From: Angelakisella massiliensis
GTDB taxonomy: Bacteria; Bacillota; Clostridia; Oscillospirales; Ruminococcaceae
NCBI RefSeq assembly: GCF_900104675.1
Contig: NZ_LT629945.1
Coordinates: 926,668 to 990,667, forward strand
DNA length: 64,000 bases
Direction of reading: 5' to 3'
The notes under the pieces: generated by a model
What the model was told of the DNA's origin: nothing
The model's database searches: none
What the model saw: only the letters and a program-made list of their open reading frames with translations
Made by a program: the position numbers and the translations under genes
Shown here: positions 55,912 to 64,000 of the stretch, piece by piece
How positions within the stretch are numbered: the stretch's first letter is position 1
How the letters are laid out: every line of letters begins with the position of its first letter

Positions 55912-56427
55912 TCAGCGCCGTCTGCGGTAAAGGATGATGGCGGATGCCAATCCCCCCACGATCAGTATGCCTCCCATGACCATGATGGCCCCTGTGATCA
56001 GTTCAACAGGAAGAAAGGGATTGTAGCCATCGGTGAAGATCACCTCCGGCGGAAGCATTTGTCCCATCATCACCCGCCACAGTATTGCAATCCCCAGGAC
56101 AATGACGCCATAGCTGGCCAGAACCAATCCCCCCACCCATCCCCACCTCTGGAACAGCCAGGTGATTTTGCTCCACAAACTTCCTCTTTGGAAGGGTGGA
56201 AACGGCTGAAAGGAGGGGGAAGGGGCTGCTTCTTCCCCGTTGAGGAGCAGATCCAGGGAAATCCCCAAAGCCTGGGCCAAAAGAGGCAGTTTGTCTGTTT
56301 CGGGAAGAGATTCATTGCGTTCCCATTTGGAGACGGATTGGCGGGAAACTCCCAGCTTTTCGGCCAAAGCCTCCTGAGATAATCCCTGACGGCGGCGGAA
56401 TGCCGAAATTCGTTCTCCCAGTGTCAT
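55912..56427 (-). CDS. HTH (XRE) regulator with two C-terminal membrane helices
   Basis: 171 residues from the ATG at 56427. Residues 1-60 are a classic XRE domain (LGERISAFRRRQGLSQEALA, then LGVSRQSVSKWERNESLPET). After a Pro-rich linker there are two hydrophobic segments (about 103-123 and 138-165), and the protein ends in RRRR. Membrane-tethered XRE proteins of this type are common in Clostridia, often beside transporters or toxins; none is adjacent here. The target is unknown. Stop and terminator of the opposite gene lie only 30-80 bases away. Confidence 0.85.
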   Translation of the reverse strand: MTLGERISAFRRRQGLSQEALAEKLGVSRQSVSKWERNESLPETDKLPLLAQALGISLDLLLNGEEAAPSPSFQPFPPFQRGSLWSKITWLFQRWGWVGGLVLASYGVIVLGIAILWRVMMGQMLPPEVIFTDGYNPFLPVELITGAIMVMGGILIVGGLASAIILYRRRR

Positions 56428-56466
56428 GATGCTTCCTCCTTTGTTGTTTCTCTTATTTTCAAGACA

Positions 56467-56496
56467 ATGATAGCAAATTTTCCCGGTTGCCCACAA
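56467..56496 (-). promoter_or_regulatory. promoter for the membrane-bound HTH gene
   Basis: TTGTGG, 18-base spacer and an extended -10 (TGC-TATCAT) on the minus strand, about 40 bases before the ATG. The remainder of 56500-56880 is A/T-rich without a gene. Confidence 0.45.
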
Positions 56497-56887
56497 GAAA
56501 GACAAAGCCTCTTTTTGTCAACTGGTGGTTGCGGTGGTAAAAAACGCTGGGAATCTTTCTGCTTTTGGAACGTTTTTTTGAGTAAATGGAAAAGTCTGTC
56601 TCTGCTTTGGATATTTCTGGAACACGGAAAAAGTTTTTTCATATTTTTTTTCAAAAATGTTCCTGAAAACCCCAAAACAGCTTCATAAATGCCCAATATA
56701 ATAAGCACATCAGCTAAAGGAAATCGCCTCAAGCGGCCAGACCGCTGAACACAAAAAACTGCCAGCGCCCGGTGGACGGAATACCGGCCGGACCCATGGC
56801 AGGACAAACAATTCCCCCCACCGGGGTTTGTATATAAATTGCTTTTCTTCTTTCTTCCTCTTTCTTTTCTCTTTTCATTTTCTCTGC

Positions 56888-56924
56888 AAAAAGGGTACGG
56901 CCGTTACAAGCCGTACCCTTTTTG
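56888..56924 (-). terminator. bidirectional intrinsic terminator after the GNAT gene
   Basis: A perfect 14-bp stem, AAAAAGGGTACGGC with GCCGTACCCTTTTT, and an 8-base loop. Confidence 0.85.
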
Positions 56925-56941
56925 CGTAAAGCACCATGTTT

Positions 56942-57472
56942 TTATAGTCTGCATTCCATCTGGCAATCAAATGGTTCCCGGTCAATATGCTGCTGATGGC
57001 GGTATTTTGCCTCCACACATCCCATTTTTCTGTAAAAAGCCTGGGTTTCCACCGCTGAATGGGCGGAAAGATACAGCAGATCCGCTCCCTGGGCTGCAGC
57101 CCATTTCTTGGCTTCCAAAAACAGTGCCGTTCCAATTCCATGACGGCGCAGATCCCGGGAAACATGGAGATTGGACAGATCCAGATATTTTTGTTCCGTT
57201 CCAAAAAACACAGCCTCCACCGAAACGAAGCCCTTGAGATGCCCCTGAGAAAAAGCGCCCCACACCAGCCCTCCCTCAGCCAGAGTTTTTCTCAACTGAG
57301 AAAGCAGCTGCCGGTAATCCTCTTCCGTCCAGTCATCCACAAAAGGGTCCTCCCGGATGACCCATTGATTTTCTTCCAGGCGCCAGCATTCGGTGACCTG
57401 CTGCAGCCGAATGAAATGGGAAAACAGTTCCCGGTTCAGCTTATGAGGCTCTATCTTTCTGTAGTGTATCAT
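56942..57472 (-). CDS. GNAT family N-acetyltransferase
   Basis: 176 residues. The acetyl-CoA motif A is SRDLRRHGIGTALFLEAKKW, and the C-terminal beta-bulge segment ETQAFYRKMGCVEA is typical. The N-terminal 80 residues (YRKIEPHKLNRELFSHFIRL) are less conserved and would form the substrate side. Many such clostridial proteins act on small amines or antibiotics; the acceptor cannot be told. It lies 83 bases after tadA on the same strand. Confidence 0.85.
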   Translation of the reverse strand: MIHYRKIEPHKLNRELFSHFIRLQQVTECWRLEENQWVIREDPFVDDWTEEDYRQLLSQLRKTLAEGGLVWGAFSQGHLKGFVSVEAVFFGTEQKYLDLSNLHVSRDLRRHGIGTALFLEAKKWAAAQGADLLYLSAHSAVETQAFYRKMGCVEAKYRHQQHIDREPFDCQMECRL

Positions 57473-57555
57473 TCCTCCGGCACCTCTTACAATGTTCTTT
57501 CATCCTTGTCCATGAGAAAGGACGGCGTCCGCTGAAAAATGGAAAAGCTGTTCAT

Positions 57556-58008
57556 TCAGTCCCGCCTGACGGCAAAAAAATCCCGCAGCACCTGGGCGCA
57601 CTGGTCCGCCAAAATTCCAGTGGTCACCAGAGGGCGGCAGTTGAAATCCAGGTCAAAAAGATGAATTTTGGAACCGACGCATCCTGCCGCCGGATCGGAA
57701 GCGCCATATACCACCCGGTCAAGACGGGCGTTGAGAATCGCCCCCGCGCACATGGGGCAGGGCTCCAGCGTCACATACAGGGTGCAGCCGGTGAGCCGCC
57801 AGCTGTGGAGCAGGGCGCATCCCTGGCGGATGACATTGATTTCCGCGTGGCCCAAGGGGTCCTGGTCCCGCTCCCGGGTGTTATGTCCCCGGGCAATGAT
57901 TTGTCCATCCTTTACCAGCACCGCGCCTACTGGAACTTCCCCCTCCAGGGCGGCAGCATGGGCTTCCTTGAGGGCCTCCTCCATAAAGGGTTCATGTCGT
58001 ATCATCAT
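57556..58008 (-). CDS. tadA: tRNA-specific adenosine deaminase
   Basis: 150 residues from the first of two ATGs that follow AGGAGA by 7-10 bases. HAEINVI (zinc His and catalytic Glu) and PCPMCAGAILNARLDRVVYG (two zinc cysteines) are intact. It makes inosine at the wobble position of tRNA-Arg(ACG) and is usually essential. The upstream frame continues but is unrelated to TadA. Confidence 0.95.
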   Translation of the reverse strand: MMIRHEPFMEEALKEAHAAALEGEVPVGAVLVKDGQIIARGHNTRERDQDPLGHAEINVIRQGCALLHSWRLTGCTLYVTLEPCPMCAGAILNARLDRVVYGASDPAAGCVGSKIHLFDLDFNCRPLVTTGILADQCAQVLRDFFAVRRD

Positions 58009-58173
58009 GACTTCTTCTCCTGTTGTATCCAAGGCAGGACTTGAGACCGCCCTATAAGGGCGGTCTGATCCCGCTGAAAAATCTCTGTTTTTTGGAAATG
58101 AAAGGGAAAGGGAGCGGTATGCTGCAGGGCGGCATCCCATCCATTTGCCGGAGTGGATTTCTCTTTTGTTATC

Positions 58174-58202
58174 ACTATACCATACCGCCATCCCTTTTTC
58201 CA
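58174..58202 (-). promoter_or_regulatory. possible tadA promoter
   Basis: TGGAAA, 17-base spacer and TATAGT on the minus strand. A hairpin GACCGCCC-tataa-GGGCGGTC lies in the leader at 58047-58067. Confidence 0.45.
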
Positions 58203-58224
58203 GAAATTCCAGTTTGTGCGTTTC

Positions 58225-59433
58225 TCAGCTGGCTGCCAGCAGTGCCCGGAGCAATGCTTTGAATGCCCGGGAAAGGGTCATCCGCTCTACAGCCTGGGAG
58301 GCTACCAGAGGATAGGTCAGTACCGTTTTTCCATCCACCTGTACCTTTACCGACCCCAGCTCCTGCCCTGCTGTTACCGGCGCTTCCACCGAATCCGCCA
58401 GCTCCACCTGCTGGCTGATGCTTTCCGCTTTGTCCCGGGGGATGACGATGGTGCCCGGCAGATCAAAGCTCACCGGTACCTCCGGCTCAACCCCACGGGT
58501 CACAGGCACCGGCGTCAAACCGGCAGGACCCTCCAGAGGCTGGGCTTTGTAATTGGCAAAACCCCAGTCAAGGAGACTGCGGGCAGCGGCAAAACGATGA
58601 TCCGAAGTATCCGCCCCCATTACCACCGCAATCAGTCCCAGGCCGTCCCGCTCCGCTGTGGCTGACAGGCAGCTCCCGGCGCCGTCGGTGGTGCCGGTTT
58701 TCAGTCCGGTAGTGCCCTCATAAAAACGGACCAGACGGTTGGTGTTCACCAGCTGGGTGGCGCCGCCCCGGAGACTGTCCATCCAGATGGTAGTATAATT
58801 TTTGATGGTGGGGTGTTTGAGCAGCTCCCGGGACATGATGGCGATATCACGGGCGGTAGAGAGGTGCCCTTCATGGTCCAGACCCGCCGCGCAGACAAAA
58901 TGCGTGTTTTTCATCCCCAGCTCCTGGGCCCGCTGATTCATCTTTTCCACAAAGGCTTCCTCGCTGCCCGCTACATATTCCGCCAGACAAACAGTGGCAT
59001 CATTGGCGCTGGCTACCGCCGCGGCCTTTACCAGCTCATCCACCGTCATTTCCTCGCCGGCCTTCAGCCAGATTTCCGACCCGCCGTATCCCGCCGCGTT
59101 CTCAGAGCAGGTGACCCGGTCCGTCAGGCTGATGCTGCCGTTGTCAATGGCCTCCATGATCAGCAGCAGGCTCATGATTTTGGTGATGGACGCCGGAGGC
59201 AGCTGTTGATCCGCATCCATTTCCCATAATACTTCGCCGGTGTTTTCTACCATGAGGATAGCGCTTTTTACCGGCAGTGAGGACCCGGGACCCATGGCGG
59301 AAGCCATTTCCACCTCTTCCTCAATGACCCAGGCGGGGATGTTTTCCTCCCCTTTTTCTTCCGGTGTGTCTCCCATTGCTGTCACCGGCGCCAGCATCAC
59401 CAGCGCCATCCATATCGCCAGCAGCTTTTTCAT
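58225..59433 (-). CDS. D-alanyl-D-alanine carboxypeptidase (S11, DacF/PBP5-like)
   Basis: 402 residues from the ATG at 59433 after GGAAGG. The signal peptide is MKKLLAIWMALVMLAPVTA. The three active-site motifs are PPASITKIM (SxxK), VASANDAT (SxN) and TGLKTGTTDGAG (KTG). The C-terminal PBP5-type domain follows (VSFDLPGTIVIPRDKAESIS), then a membrane-seeking helix ending FKALLRALLAAS. It trims the terminal D-Ala of peptidoglycan stems. No sigma-F gene cluster is adjacent, so a sporulation role is not shown. Confidence 0.94.
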   Translation of the reverse strand: MKKLLAIWMALVMLAPVTAMGDTPEEKGEENIPAWVIEEEVEMASAMGPGSSLPVKSAILMVENTGEVLWEMDADQQLPPASITKIMSLLLIMEAIDNGSISLTDRVTCSENAAGYGGSEIWLKAGEEMTVDELVKAAAVASANDATVCLAEYVAGSEEAFVEKMNQRAQELGMKNTHFVCAAGLDHEGHLSTARDIAIMSRELLKHPTIKNYTTIWMDSLRGGATQLVNTNRLVRFYEGTTGLKTGTTDGAGSCLSATAERDGLGLIAVVMGADTSDHRFAAARSLLDWGFANYKAQPLEGPAGLTPVPVTRGVEPEVPVSFDLPGTIVIPRDKAESISQQVELADSVEAPVTAGQELGSVKVQVDGKTVLTYPLVASQAVERMTLSRAFKALLRALLAAS

Positions 59434-59673
59434 CCCCAAACCTTCCTTCCACCTTGTCTTTCCCTCTATCTATATGCCTGGAAACAGAAAAAAAGCCCTT
59501 TATTTCTTTCCGACAGGAAAGGGAGAAATAAAAGGCAGGATGGAGGATGATTTTTATGGTTTTGAATTTTGTTTTTTATGGAAACAGGTTTTCTACAGAC
59601 TGAGCGGCGAGAGAAAACTCTCCCGCCGCTTTATTTTCTGTAACCGTTAAAAACGGAAAGACTTAAATTTCTC

Positions 59674-60186
59674 TTACCACCGGCAGCCCATACCCATGCC
59701 AGCGCCCCGTCCGGCACCATAGCCAGCGCCGTATCCGGTGCCGTCACCAGGGCCGTAACCTGCGCCGTAACCAGCACCATAACCAGCACCGCAGCCCGCT
59801 CCGCTGCCGCAGCCGTAACCCAGTCCGCAGCTGCCGTCACGGAGGCCGGTTCCATCGCAGGTGGCCTGACGCTCCTCATAAGCTTCCAGCCAGGTGTCGG
59901 CTTCTTCATCGGTGATGCGGCCCAGCTCCACCAGCTCATCCAGTCTCTCTTCATGGATGTCGGTCATGGCCTGCTGGAACTCCTCCAGTTTACCGGCTTC
60001 ATCAGCGATCTGGCCATAGGTTTTGCCATCGGCCCGCTGCTGCTGTACTTCTTCCACGGTGCTGCCGGTGACGCCGGCGGCAGCTTCGGCAGGGGTGCTC
60101 CATTGGGCGGCCAGGGCCACAACGGAGGTGGAGGCCAGGACCATAGCGGCGGTGAGGGCGGCCAGCAGTTTCTTGTTGTTTTTCAT
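59674..60186 (-). CDS. secreted DUF2680-type protein with a Gly/Tyr/Cys-rich tail
   Basis: 170 residues. A signal peptide ends near residue 26 (VVALAAQWS). The middle (STVEEVQQQRADGKTYGQIA, then DEAGKLEEFQQAMTDIHEER) matches the DUF2680 pattern of clostridial exported proteins. From residue 113 the sequence is almost only G, Y, A and C, with GYGAGYGAG repeats and several Cys. Function unknown. It is divergent from the two-component system, whose sensor has its own Gly/Met-rich loop. Confidence 0.75.
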   Translation of the reverse strand: MKNNKKLLAALTAAMVLASTSVVALAAQWSTPAEAAAGVTGSTVEEVQQQRADGKTYGQIADEAGKLEEFQQAMTDIHEERLDELVELGRITDEEADTWLEAYEERQATCDGTGLRDGSCGLGYGCGSGAGCGAGYGAGYGAGYGPGDGTGYGAGYGAGRGAGMGMGCRW

Positions 60187-60369
60187 GATTCAAAACTCCT
60201 TTTCATCTTCATTTATGATTTGTGGATCAGGATGGCGGCGCTTTTTGTGAGGACCGCTCCCTGGAGGGTACGGTCTTATTCTATCCCCCCTTCATGGCAA
60301 ATGTGTGTCAGCAAAAAGTTATTTGGGAGGAATTTTTTCTGCCCGTGCCATGGAACTGCCATGATCCTG

Positions 60370-60378
60370 TGCTATACT
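60370..60378 (+). promoter_or_regulatory. extended -10 upstream of the two-component operon
   Basis: TGC-TATACT with no good -35. The 200-base leader to 60576 holds an inverted repeat GCCCCGCCCC/GGGG but no recognised riboswitch. Confidence 0.4.
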
Positions 60379-60575
60379 GTCCTTAACAGAAGCCGCAAAA
60401 AAGAACCTCCCGCGGCAGAGGCGTTCCCAGGTCCGGAGGCTTTTGGACAGGGAAATGGTGCCCACGTCAGGGGATGAAAGTGCCCCGCCCCAAAAGGGGG
60501 CCGCCATGTCTGTGATGGAGAAGCAGTTGCAGGATTTTTTATAAAATGGATGACATTTGAAGGAGGAAGAGAACC

Positions 60576-61265
60576 ATGTCTTTGATGCTCATTGCCGATG
60601 ACCACCAATCGCTGCTGAATATTCTTTCCAGCGCTGCCAAAAAGGAAGGCTTTGAAGTGGCCACAGCCATGGATGGTCAGGAGGCGCTGGAGCTGTTTGA
60701 CCAGCTGCATCCCCAGATTGTGCTGCTGGATGTAATGATGCCCAAAATGGATGGATTCCAGGTCTGCCGGGAAATCCGCCGCCAGTGGGATACGCCGGTG
60801 ATCATGATCACTGCCCGGGGGGAGGATTTTGAAAAGATCATGGGGCTGGATATCGGGGCGGATGATTATATTGTCAAACCTTTTTCTCCCGGTGAGGTGA
60901 TGGCCCGGGTGCGGGCAGTGCTCCGCCGGGCGGGACGGGAAAGCGCCGATTCCAAGCGGCTGACCGTGGAGGACCTGACCATCAACCTGGAGGATTACAC
61001 CGTCACTATTGGAGGAGAGCCGGTGCGTCTGACCAAGCGGGAGGTGGATCTGCTGTGGACCCTGGTGGAGAACCGGACCAGAGCTTTTACCAGAGACCAT
61101 CTGCTGGATCTGCTGTGGGGGATGGATTATTATGGGGACCCGCGAACGGTTGATTCCCACATCAAGCGGCTGCGTGCCAAGCTGGATGAAATTCCTCATC
61201 CCCGGTGGCAGATCGCCACCATCCGGGGTGTAGGCTACAAGTTTGAGGTGAATCATGAGGGATAG
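60576..61265 (+). CDS. OmpR-family response regulator
   Basis: 229 residues. Receiver domain with the acidic pair in LIADDHQS, phospho-acceptor Asp in LLDVMMPKMDGF, Thr/Ser in MITARGED, and Lys in IVKPFSPGEV. The C-terminal winged helix (LTKREVDLLWTLVENRTRAF, then GDPRTVDSHIKRLRAKLDE) is complete. AAGGAGG precedes the ATG. The stop overlaps the sensor gene by eleven bases. Confidence 0.93.
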   Translation: MSLMLIADDHQSLLNILSSAAKKEGFEVATAMDGQEALELFDQLHPQIVLLDVMMPKMDGFQVCREIRRQWDTPVIMITARGEDFEKIMGLDIGADDYIVKPFSPGEVMARVRAVLRRAGRESADSKRLTVEDLTINLEDYTVTIGGEPVRLTKREVDLLWTLVENRTRAFTRDHLLDLLWGMDYYGDPRTVDSHIKRLRAKLDEIPHPRWQIATIRGVGYKFEVNHEG

Positions 61266-62721
61266 ATTGTTCTGGAAGCTGGCAGTGGGCTTTGTGGCAG
61301 TGCTGTTGGTGTTTACGCTGATTTTAGGGACCATGTTTCTTTCTTTGTTCCGCAGCCACACCCTGGAGCTGCACCGTGAGGAGCTGGAGGCCAAAGCCCT
61401 TTCCATCTCTGCGACTTTGGGGGATTTCCTTTCCGGCAGGGGAGGCATGGGCCGGAGCGGCCAGGGAGGGATGGGCGCTTATCTGCGGTATCTGGATGAG
61501 CTGGCCATGGCGGATGTCTGGCTGCTGGATACGCAGATGAACCGCTTGACTGCCGGACATATGAACTGGACCACCGCCCAGGAAAACCCTTTGCCGGAAG
61601 CGGGAGAGGAGGTGGCCCGTCTGGCTCTGGAAGGGCAGCTCAACTGTAACCAGGACCTGGATACGCAGAAGGGTTCCGACTTTGTGCTGGTGGGTGCTCC
61701 CATCTATGGAAGCAGCGGAGAGTTATTGGGTGCTGTGGTGCTTCAGTCCTGGGTGGATGGTGTGGATCATTCAGTGGATCAGGGACTGTCCGCCCTGGGG
61801 CTTTCCGCCGGTGTGGCGCTGGTGTTCGCTTTGCTGGCGGCACTGTTTGTATCCTATCGGTTTTCCCGGCCCCTCTGTCAGCTGAGGACCACCGTGAACC
61901 GCTTGGGAGAAGGGGATTATTCGGCCCGTACCCAGGTGCGGCAGCGGGATGAAATCGGACAGCTGGCAGGGACCATTGATATTCTGGCGCAGCGGCTGGC
62001 GGAGGTGGATCACCAGCGGGAGGAACTGGACCGGATGCGGGATGACTTTATTGCCAATGTCTCCCATGAGCTGCGGACACCGGTGGCGGTTCTGCGGGGT
62101 TCGGTGGAGCTGCTGGCTGACGGTACGGTGGATGACCCGGCGGAGATTCAGGAGTATTATGGTCAAATGCTGGGAGAAAGCCGTCATTTGGAGCGGCTGG
62201 TAAACGATCTGCTGGAGCTTTCCCGTCTGCAAAATGCCCAGTTCCGCCTGGAAACCGCTCCGGTGGACCTGCGGGATGTTCTCCGGGACGCTGCCCGTGC
62301 AATCCGCCCCAAGACTGCCCCAAAGGAAATTACGGTCCACCTCTCTCTGCCGGAGCAGGAAGCGGTACTGGAGGGAGATTATGGACGGCTGCGGCAGATG
62401 ATCCTTATTTTGCTGGATAACAGTGTCAAGTTTTCCCCTGTGGGCAGCAGTATTGAAATGTCTCTCACACAGCAGCCCAATGGCCTTCTTTTGGATGTCG
62501 CCGACCATGGCAGCGGCATTTCTCCGGAAGAACTGCCCCATATTTTTGAACGGTTCCGAAAAACATCCTCCAGGGAAAACGCCTCCGGAACAGGTCTCGG
62601 TCTGGCTATCGCCCAGCAGATCGTCCAGCGCCACGGAGGCGAAATCGCCGTGGAAAGCAAGCAGGGAGAAGAAACTGCTTTCCATATCTCCTTTCCGGTG
62701 AAAGCGGACGTGGGGGAATGA
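61255..62721 (+). CDS. sensor histidine kinase, partner of the preceding regulator
   Basis: 488 residues. Helix 1 is at about 8-30; an extracellular part to about 175 contains GRGGMGRSGQGGMGAYL; helix 2 is at about 178-200. HAMP (FSRPLCQLRTTVNRLGEGDY), HisKA (FIANVSHELRTPVAVLRGSV) and HATPase_c (ILLDNSVKFSP, DHGSGISPEELPHIFERF, GTGLGLAIAQQI) follow. All catalytic residues are present. The signal is unknown. The Gly/Met-rich loop resembles metal- or membrane-contacting segments, but that is only a guess. Confidence 0.92.
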   Translation: MRDRLFWKLAVGFVAVLLVFTLILGTMFLSLFRSHTLELHREELEAKALSISATLGDFLSGRGGMGRSGQGGMGAYLRYLDELAMADVWLLDTQMNRLTAGHMNWTTAQENPLPEAGEEVARLALEGQLNCNQDLDTQKGSDFVLVGAPIYGSSGELLGAVVLQSWVDGVDHSVDQGLSALGLSAGVALVFALLAALFVSYRFSRPLCQLRTTVNRLGEGDYSARTQVRQRDEIGQLAGTIDILAQRLAEVDHQREELDRMRDDFIANVSHELRTPVAVLRGSVELLADGTVDDPAEIQEYYGQMLGESRHLERLVNDLLELSRLQNAQFRLETAPVDLRDVLRDAARAIRPKTAPKEITVHLSLPEQEAVLEGDYGRLRQMILILLDNSVKFSPVGSSIEMSLTQQPNGLLLDVADHGSGISPEELPHIFERFRKTSSRENASGTGLGLAIAQQIVQRHGGEIAVESKQGEETAFHISFPVKADVGE

Positions 62722-62776
62722 GGGGATGCGGGGGAATATGGAGGAATGCGAGGAAAACGGGGGATACGGGGAGGTA

Positions 62777-64000
62777 CGGAGGATACGCCCAAAGGGACTT
62801 GTCCCTTTGGAAACCCATAGTTGAGGCAATAGCGATCTGGTTAGTCGGAGAAAGTGCCTGCCGCAGTTTTGGTCTGTACCTTTTAGTGTTAAGGGGAACG
62901 GGTTGAAGGGTTAGTTTGTGTCTCTATCAGAGTATCGTCAAAGCCGCCCGCTCGCCGGTTGTCTGGGTAAAGCCAGACAATCCACTCGCTGCTCTCGGCG
63001 GGGCAAAGTCCGCTACCCTCGGAACGCCCAATTAAGGAATTGGGCATTCCTCACCCGCTCCCTTGCCCCGCCTCTTCCCCAAAAGGTCCCGCTTGCTTCG
63101 GCTAAGGCTTTGCCTGTGCCCTTTGAGGGCATAAACGCAGCCATGACGCCTCCGCTGCGCTACCAACCTTTTGGGGGCGGGAGTGATTAAAATTTAAGAG
63201 GAAATTTGATTTGAACCGCAGGTGTGGGGCATAATGGCGGCGCAGCTTAGCTGCGCCGCCCCCCAAAGAGAGCGAAAGCGATGGTTTGCAGGAAAAGGGA
63301 CTTATCATGTCGTTTCATCTTACAAACCCTGTAGTTTTCTGAAAAGCTGGGGAGACCCGCTGGCGGCGGTTTATCCGCCGCCTATAAAGGGAAAAAGCAA
63401 TGGTTTGCAGATAGCAAGTTCTATCTACTCACTCAGGCCACAAGCCCCATCCGCCTGGGGCGGATTTGGATTCTACCTTATCCGCGCAACGGAATACCGG
63501 TTCCGCATCAAATAAAAACACCGTCGCCCGGAAAAAGTTGCTAGCGCAGCGGAGGCGTCGGGAGGGCGTTTACAACCGAGCAGCCGGAGCAAGCGTGACT
63601 TTTTCCGGAGGAGCAGACGCAAGGGAGCGGGCGGATGGTCCCCGTACAGGGGACCGGAGCATAGCGGACTTTGCGTCTGCGAGGGCGGCAGCGGAATTCC
63701 GGTATTAGCAAGGCGGCGGTATCTGTACTTCCTGCTGTGGGTCGGAGCGAGGGAATGCCGCCCCCGTGTGTCAGGCGGCAACTAAAACTACCTTAGCATA
63801 CCGAAAAAAGTTGCTAGCGCAGTGGAGCCGTTGTGAGGGCGTTTACCAACCGAGCAGGCGAAGCAAGCGGGACTTTTTTCGGAGAAGCGGGGGCAAGGAA
63901 ATGGAGTGGATGGTCCTCGCTTAGAGGACCGGAACGAAATGAACTTTGTCCCCGCGTCGGAGCGGAGGGGCGACTTGAAGCGATTTTCCGAGCGTACCAG
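62777..64000. repeat. composite repeat locus R10, running off the window end
   Basis: Order: A (62791-62808), B with TTGTCTGG/CCAGACAA arms (62959-62980, both arms changed relative to other copies), inverted H2 (62997-63072), inverted H1 (63077-63176), H4 (63236-63260), forward H1 (63528-63608), forward H2 (63613-63680), forward H1 (63801-63882) and forward H2 (63887-63955; GCGGGGGCAA/TTGTCCCCGC with one G-U). No protein frame in this 1.28 kb is conserved between copies. Confidence 0.85.

Noticed and set aside
59602..59632. Terminator AGCGGCGAGA...TCTCCCGCCGCT
   Set aside because: The T-rich side faces the plus strand, where no gene precedes it. It may serve nothing, so it is not listed as a feature.
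62777..64000. CRISPR array
   Set aside because: Repeats are long, in both orientations, without uniform spacers, and no cas gene is present.

Overview
The window looks like the replication-origin side of a chromosome from a GC-rich, spore-former-lineage Firmicute, most likely Clostridia of the Oscillospiraceae/Ruminococcaceae type. Four things suggest this: the order rpmH-rnpA-yidD-yidC-jag beside dnaA-dnaN-yaaA-recF-remB-gyrB-gyrA; a complete S10-spc-alpha ribosomal cluster with a KOW-domain gene between map and infA; zinc-binding (C+) forms of S4, S14, L24 and L36; and small clostridial families such as an HPr-like protein and a DUF2680-type secreted protein. No species can be named from the sequence alone.

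Layout. Bases 1-6400 hold the first codons of a probable class II ribonucleotide reductase behind two NrdR boxes, an HPr-like gene, mtaB, a MATE pump, and a 1.5 kb gap (4.5-6.0 kb) with a strong promoter and two intrinsic terminators but no convincing long gene. That gap is probably a structured RNA locus. Bases 7247-22707 (minus strand) are the ribosomal supercluster rpsJ to rplQ, with secY, adk, map, infA and rpoA. Its 300-base leader contains an intrinsic terminator that looks like an attenuator. Bases 24.5-36.7 kb carry housekeeping genes: a papain-like hydrolase, ttcA-hflX-PHP, a thioesterase, serC-serA, an M20 peptidase and a phosphohexomutase. An IS200-family element and a deleted relative lie at 37.0-38.2 kb. 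Bases 38.2-53.9 kb are the origin region. Bases 54.2-62.7 kb hold a peptide-binding lipoprotein, an HTH regulator, a GNAT, tadA, a D,D-carboxypeptidase, a Gly-rich secreted protein and a two-component system.

The most unusual content is a family of composite, hairpin-rich intergenic repeats at ten loci (2.5, 6.5, 23.3-24.5, 25.4, 30.0, 34.5, 36.8, 43.8-44.6, 50.1-51.3 and 62.8-64.0 kb). They are built from a small set of modules called A, B, C, E, H1, H2, H3 and H4 here. The stems of H1, H2, H3 and B differ between copies but the two arms change together. The imperfect pairs checked in H2 and B are G-U when the element is read in one orientation only. That pattern is expected of a folded RNA, not of DNA palindromes. 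The repeats separate dnaA from the main DnaA-box cluster and separate gyrB from gyrA. I do not recognise the family.

Genes left of about 42 kb mostly read leftward and those to the right read rightward, as expected for leading-strand genes on both sides of oriC. The predicted unwinding site (DnaA box followed by DnaA-trios) lies just upstream of dnaN near 45.0 kb.
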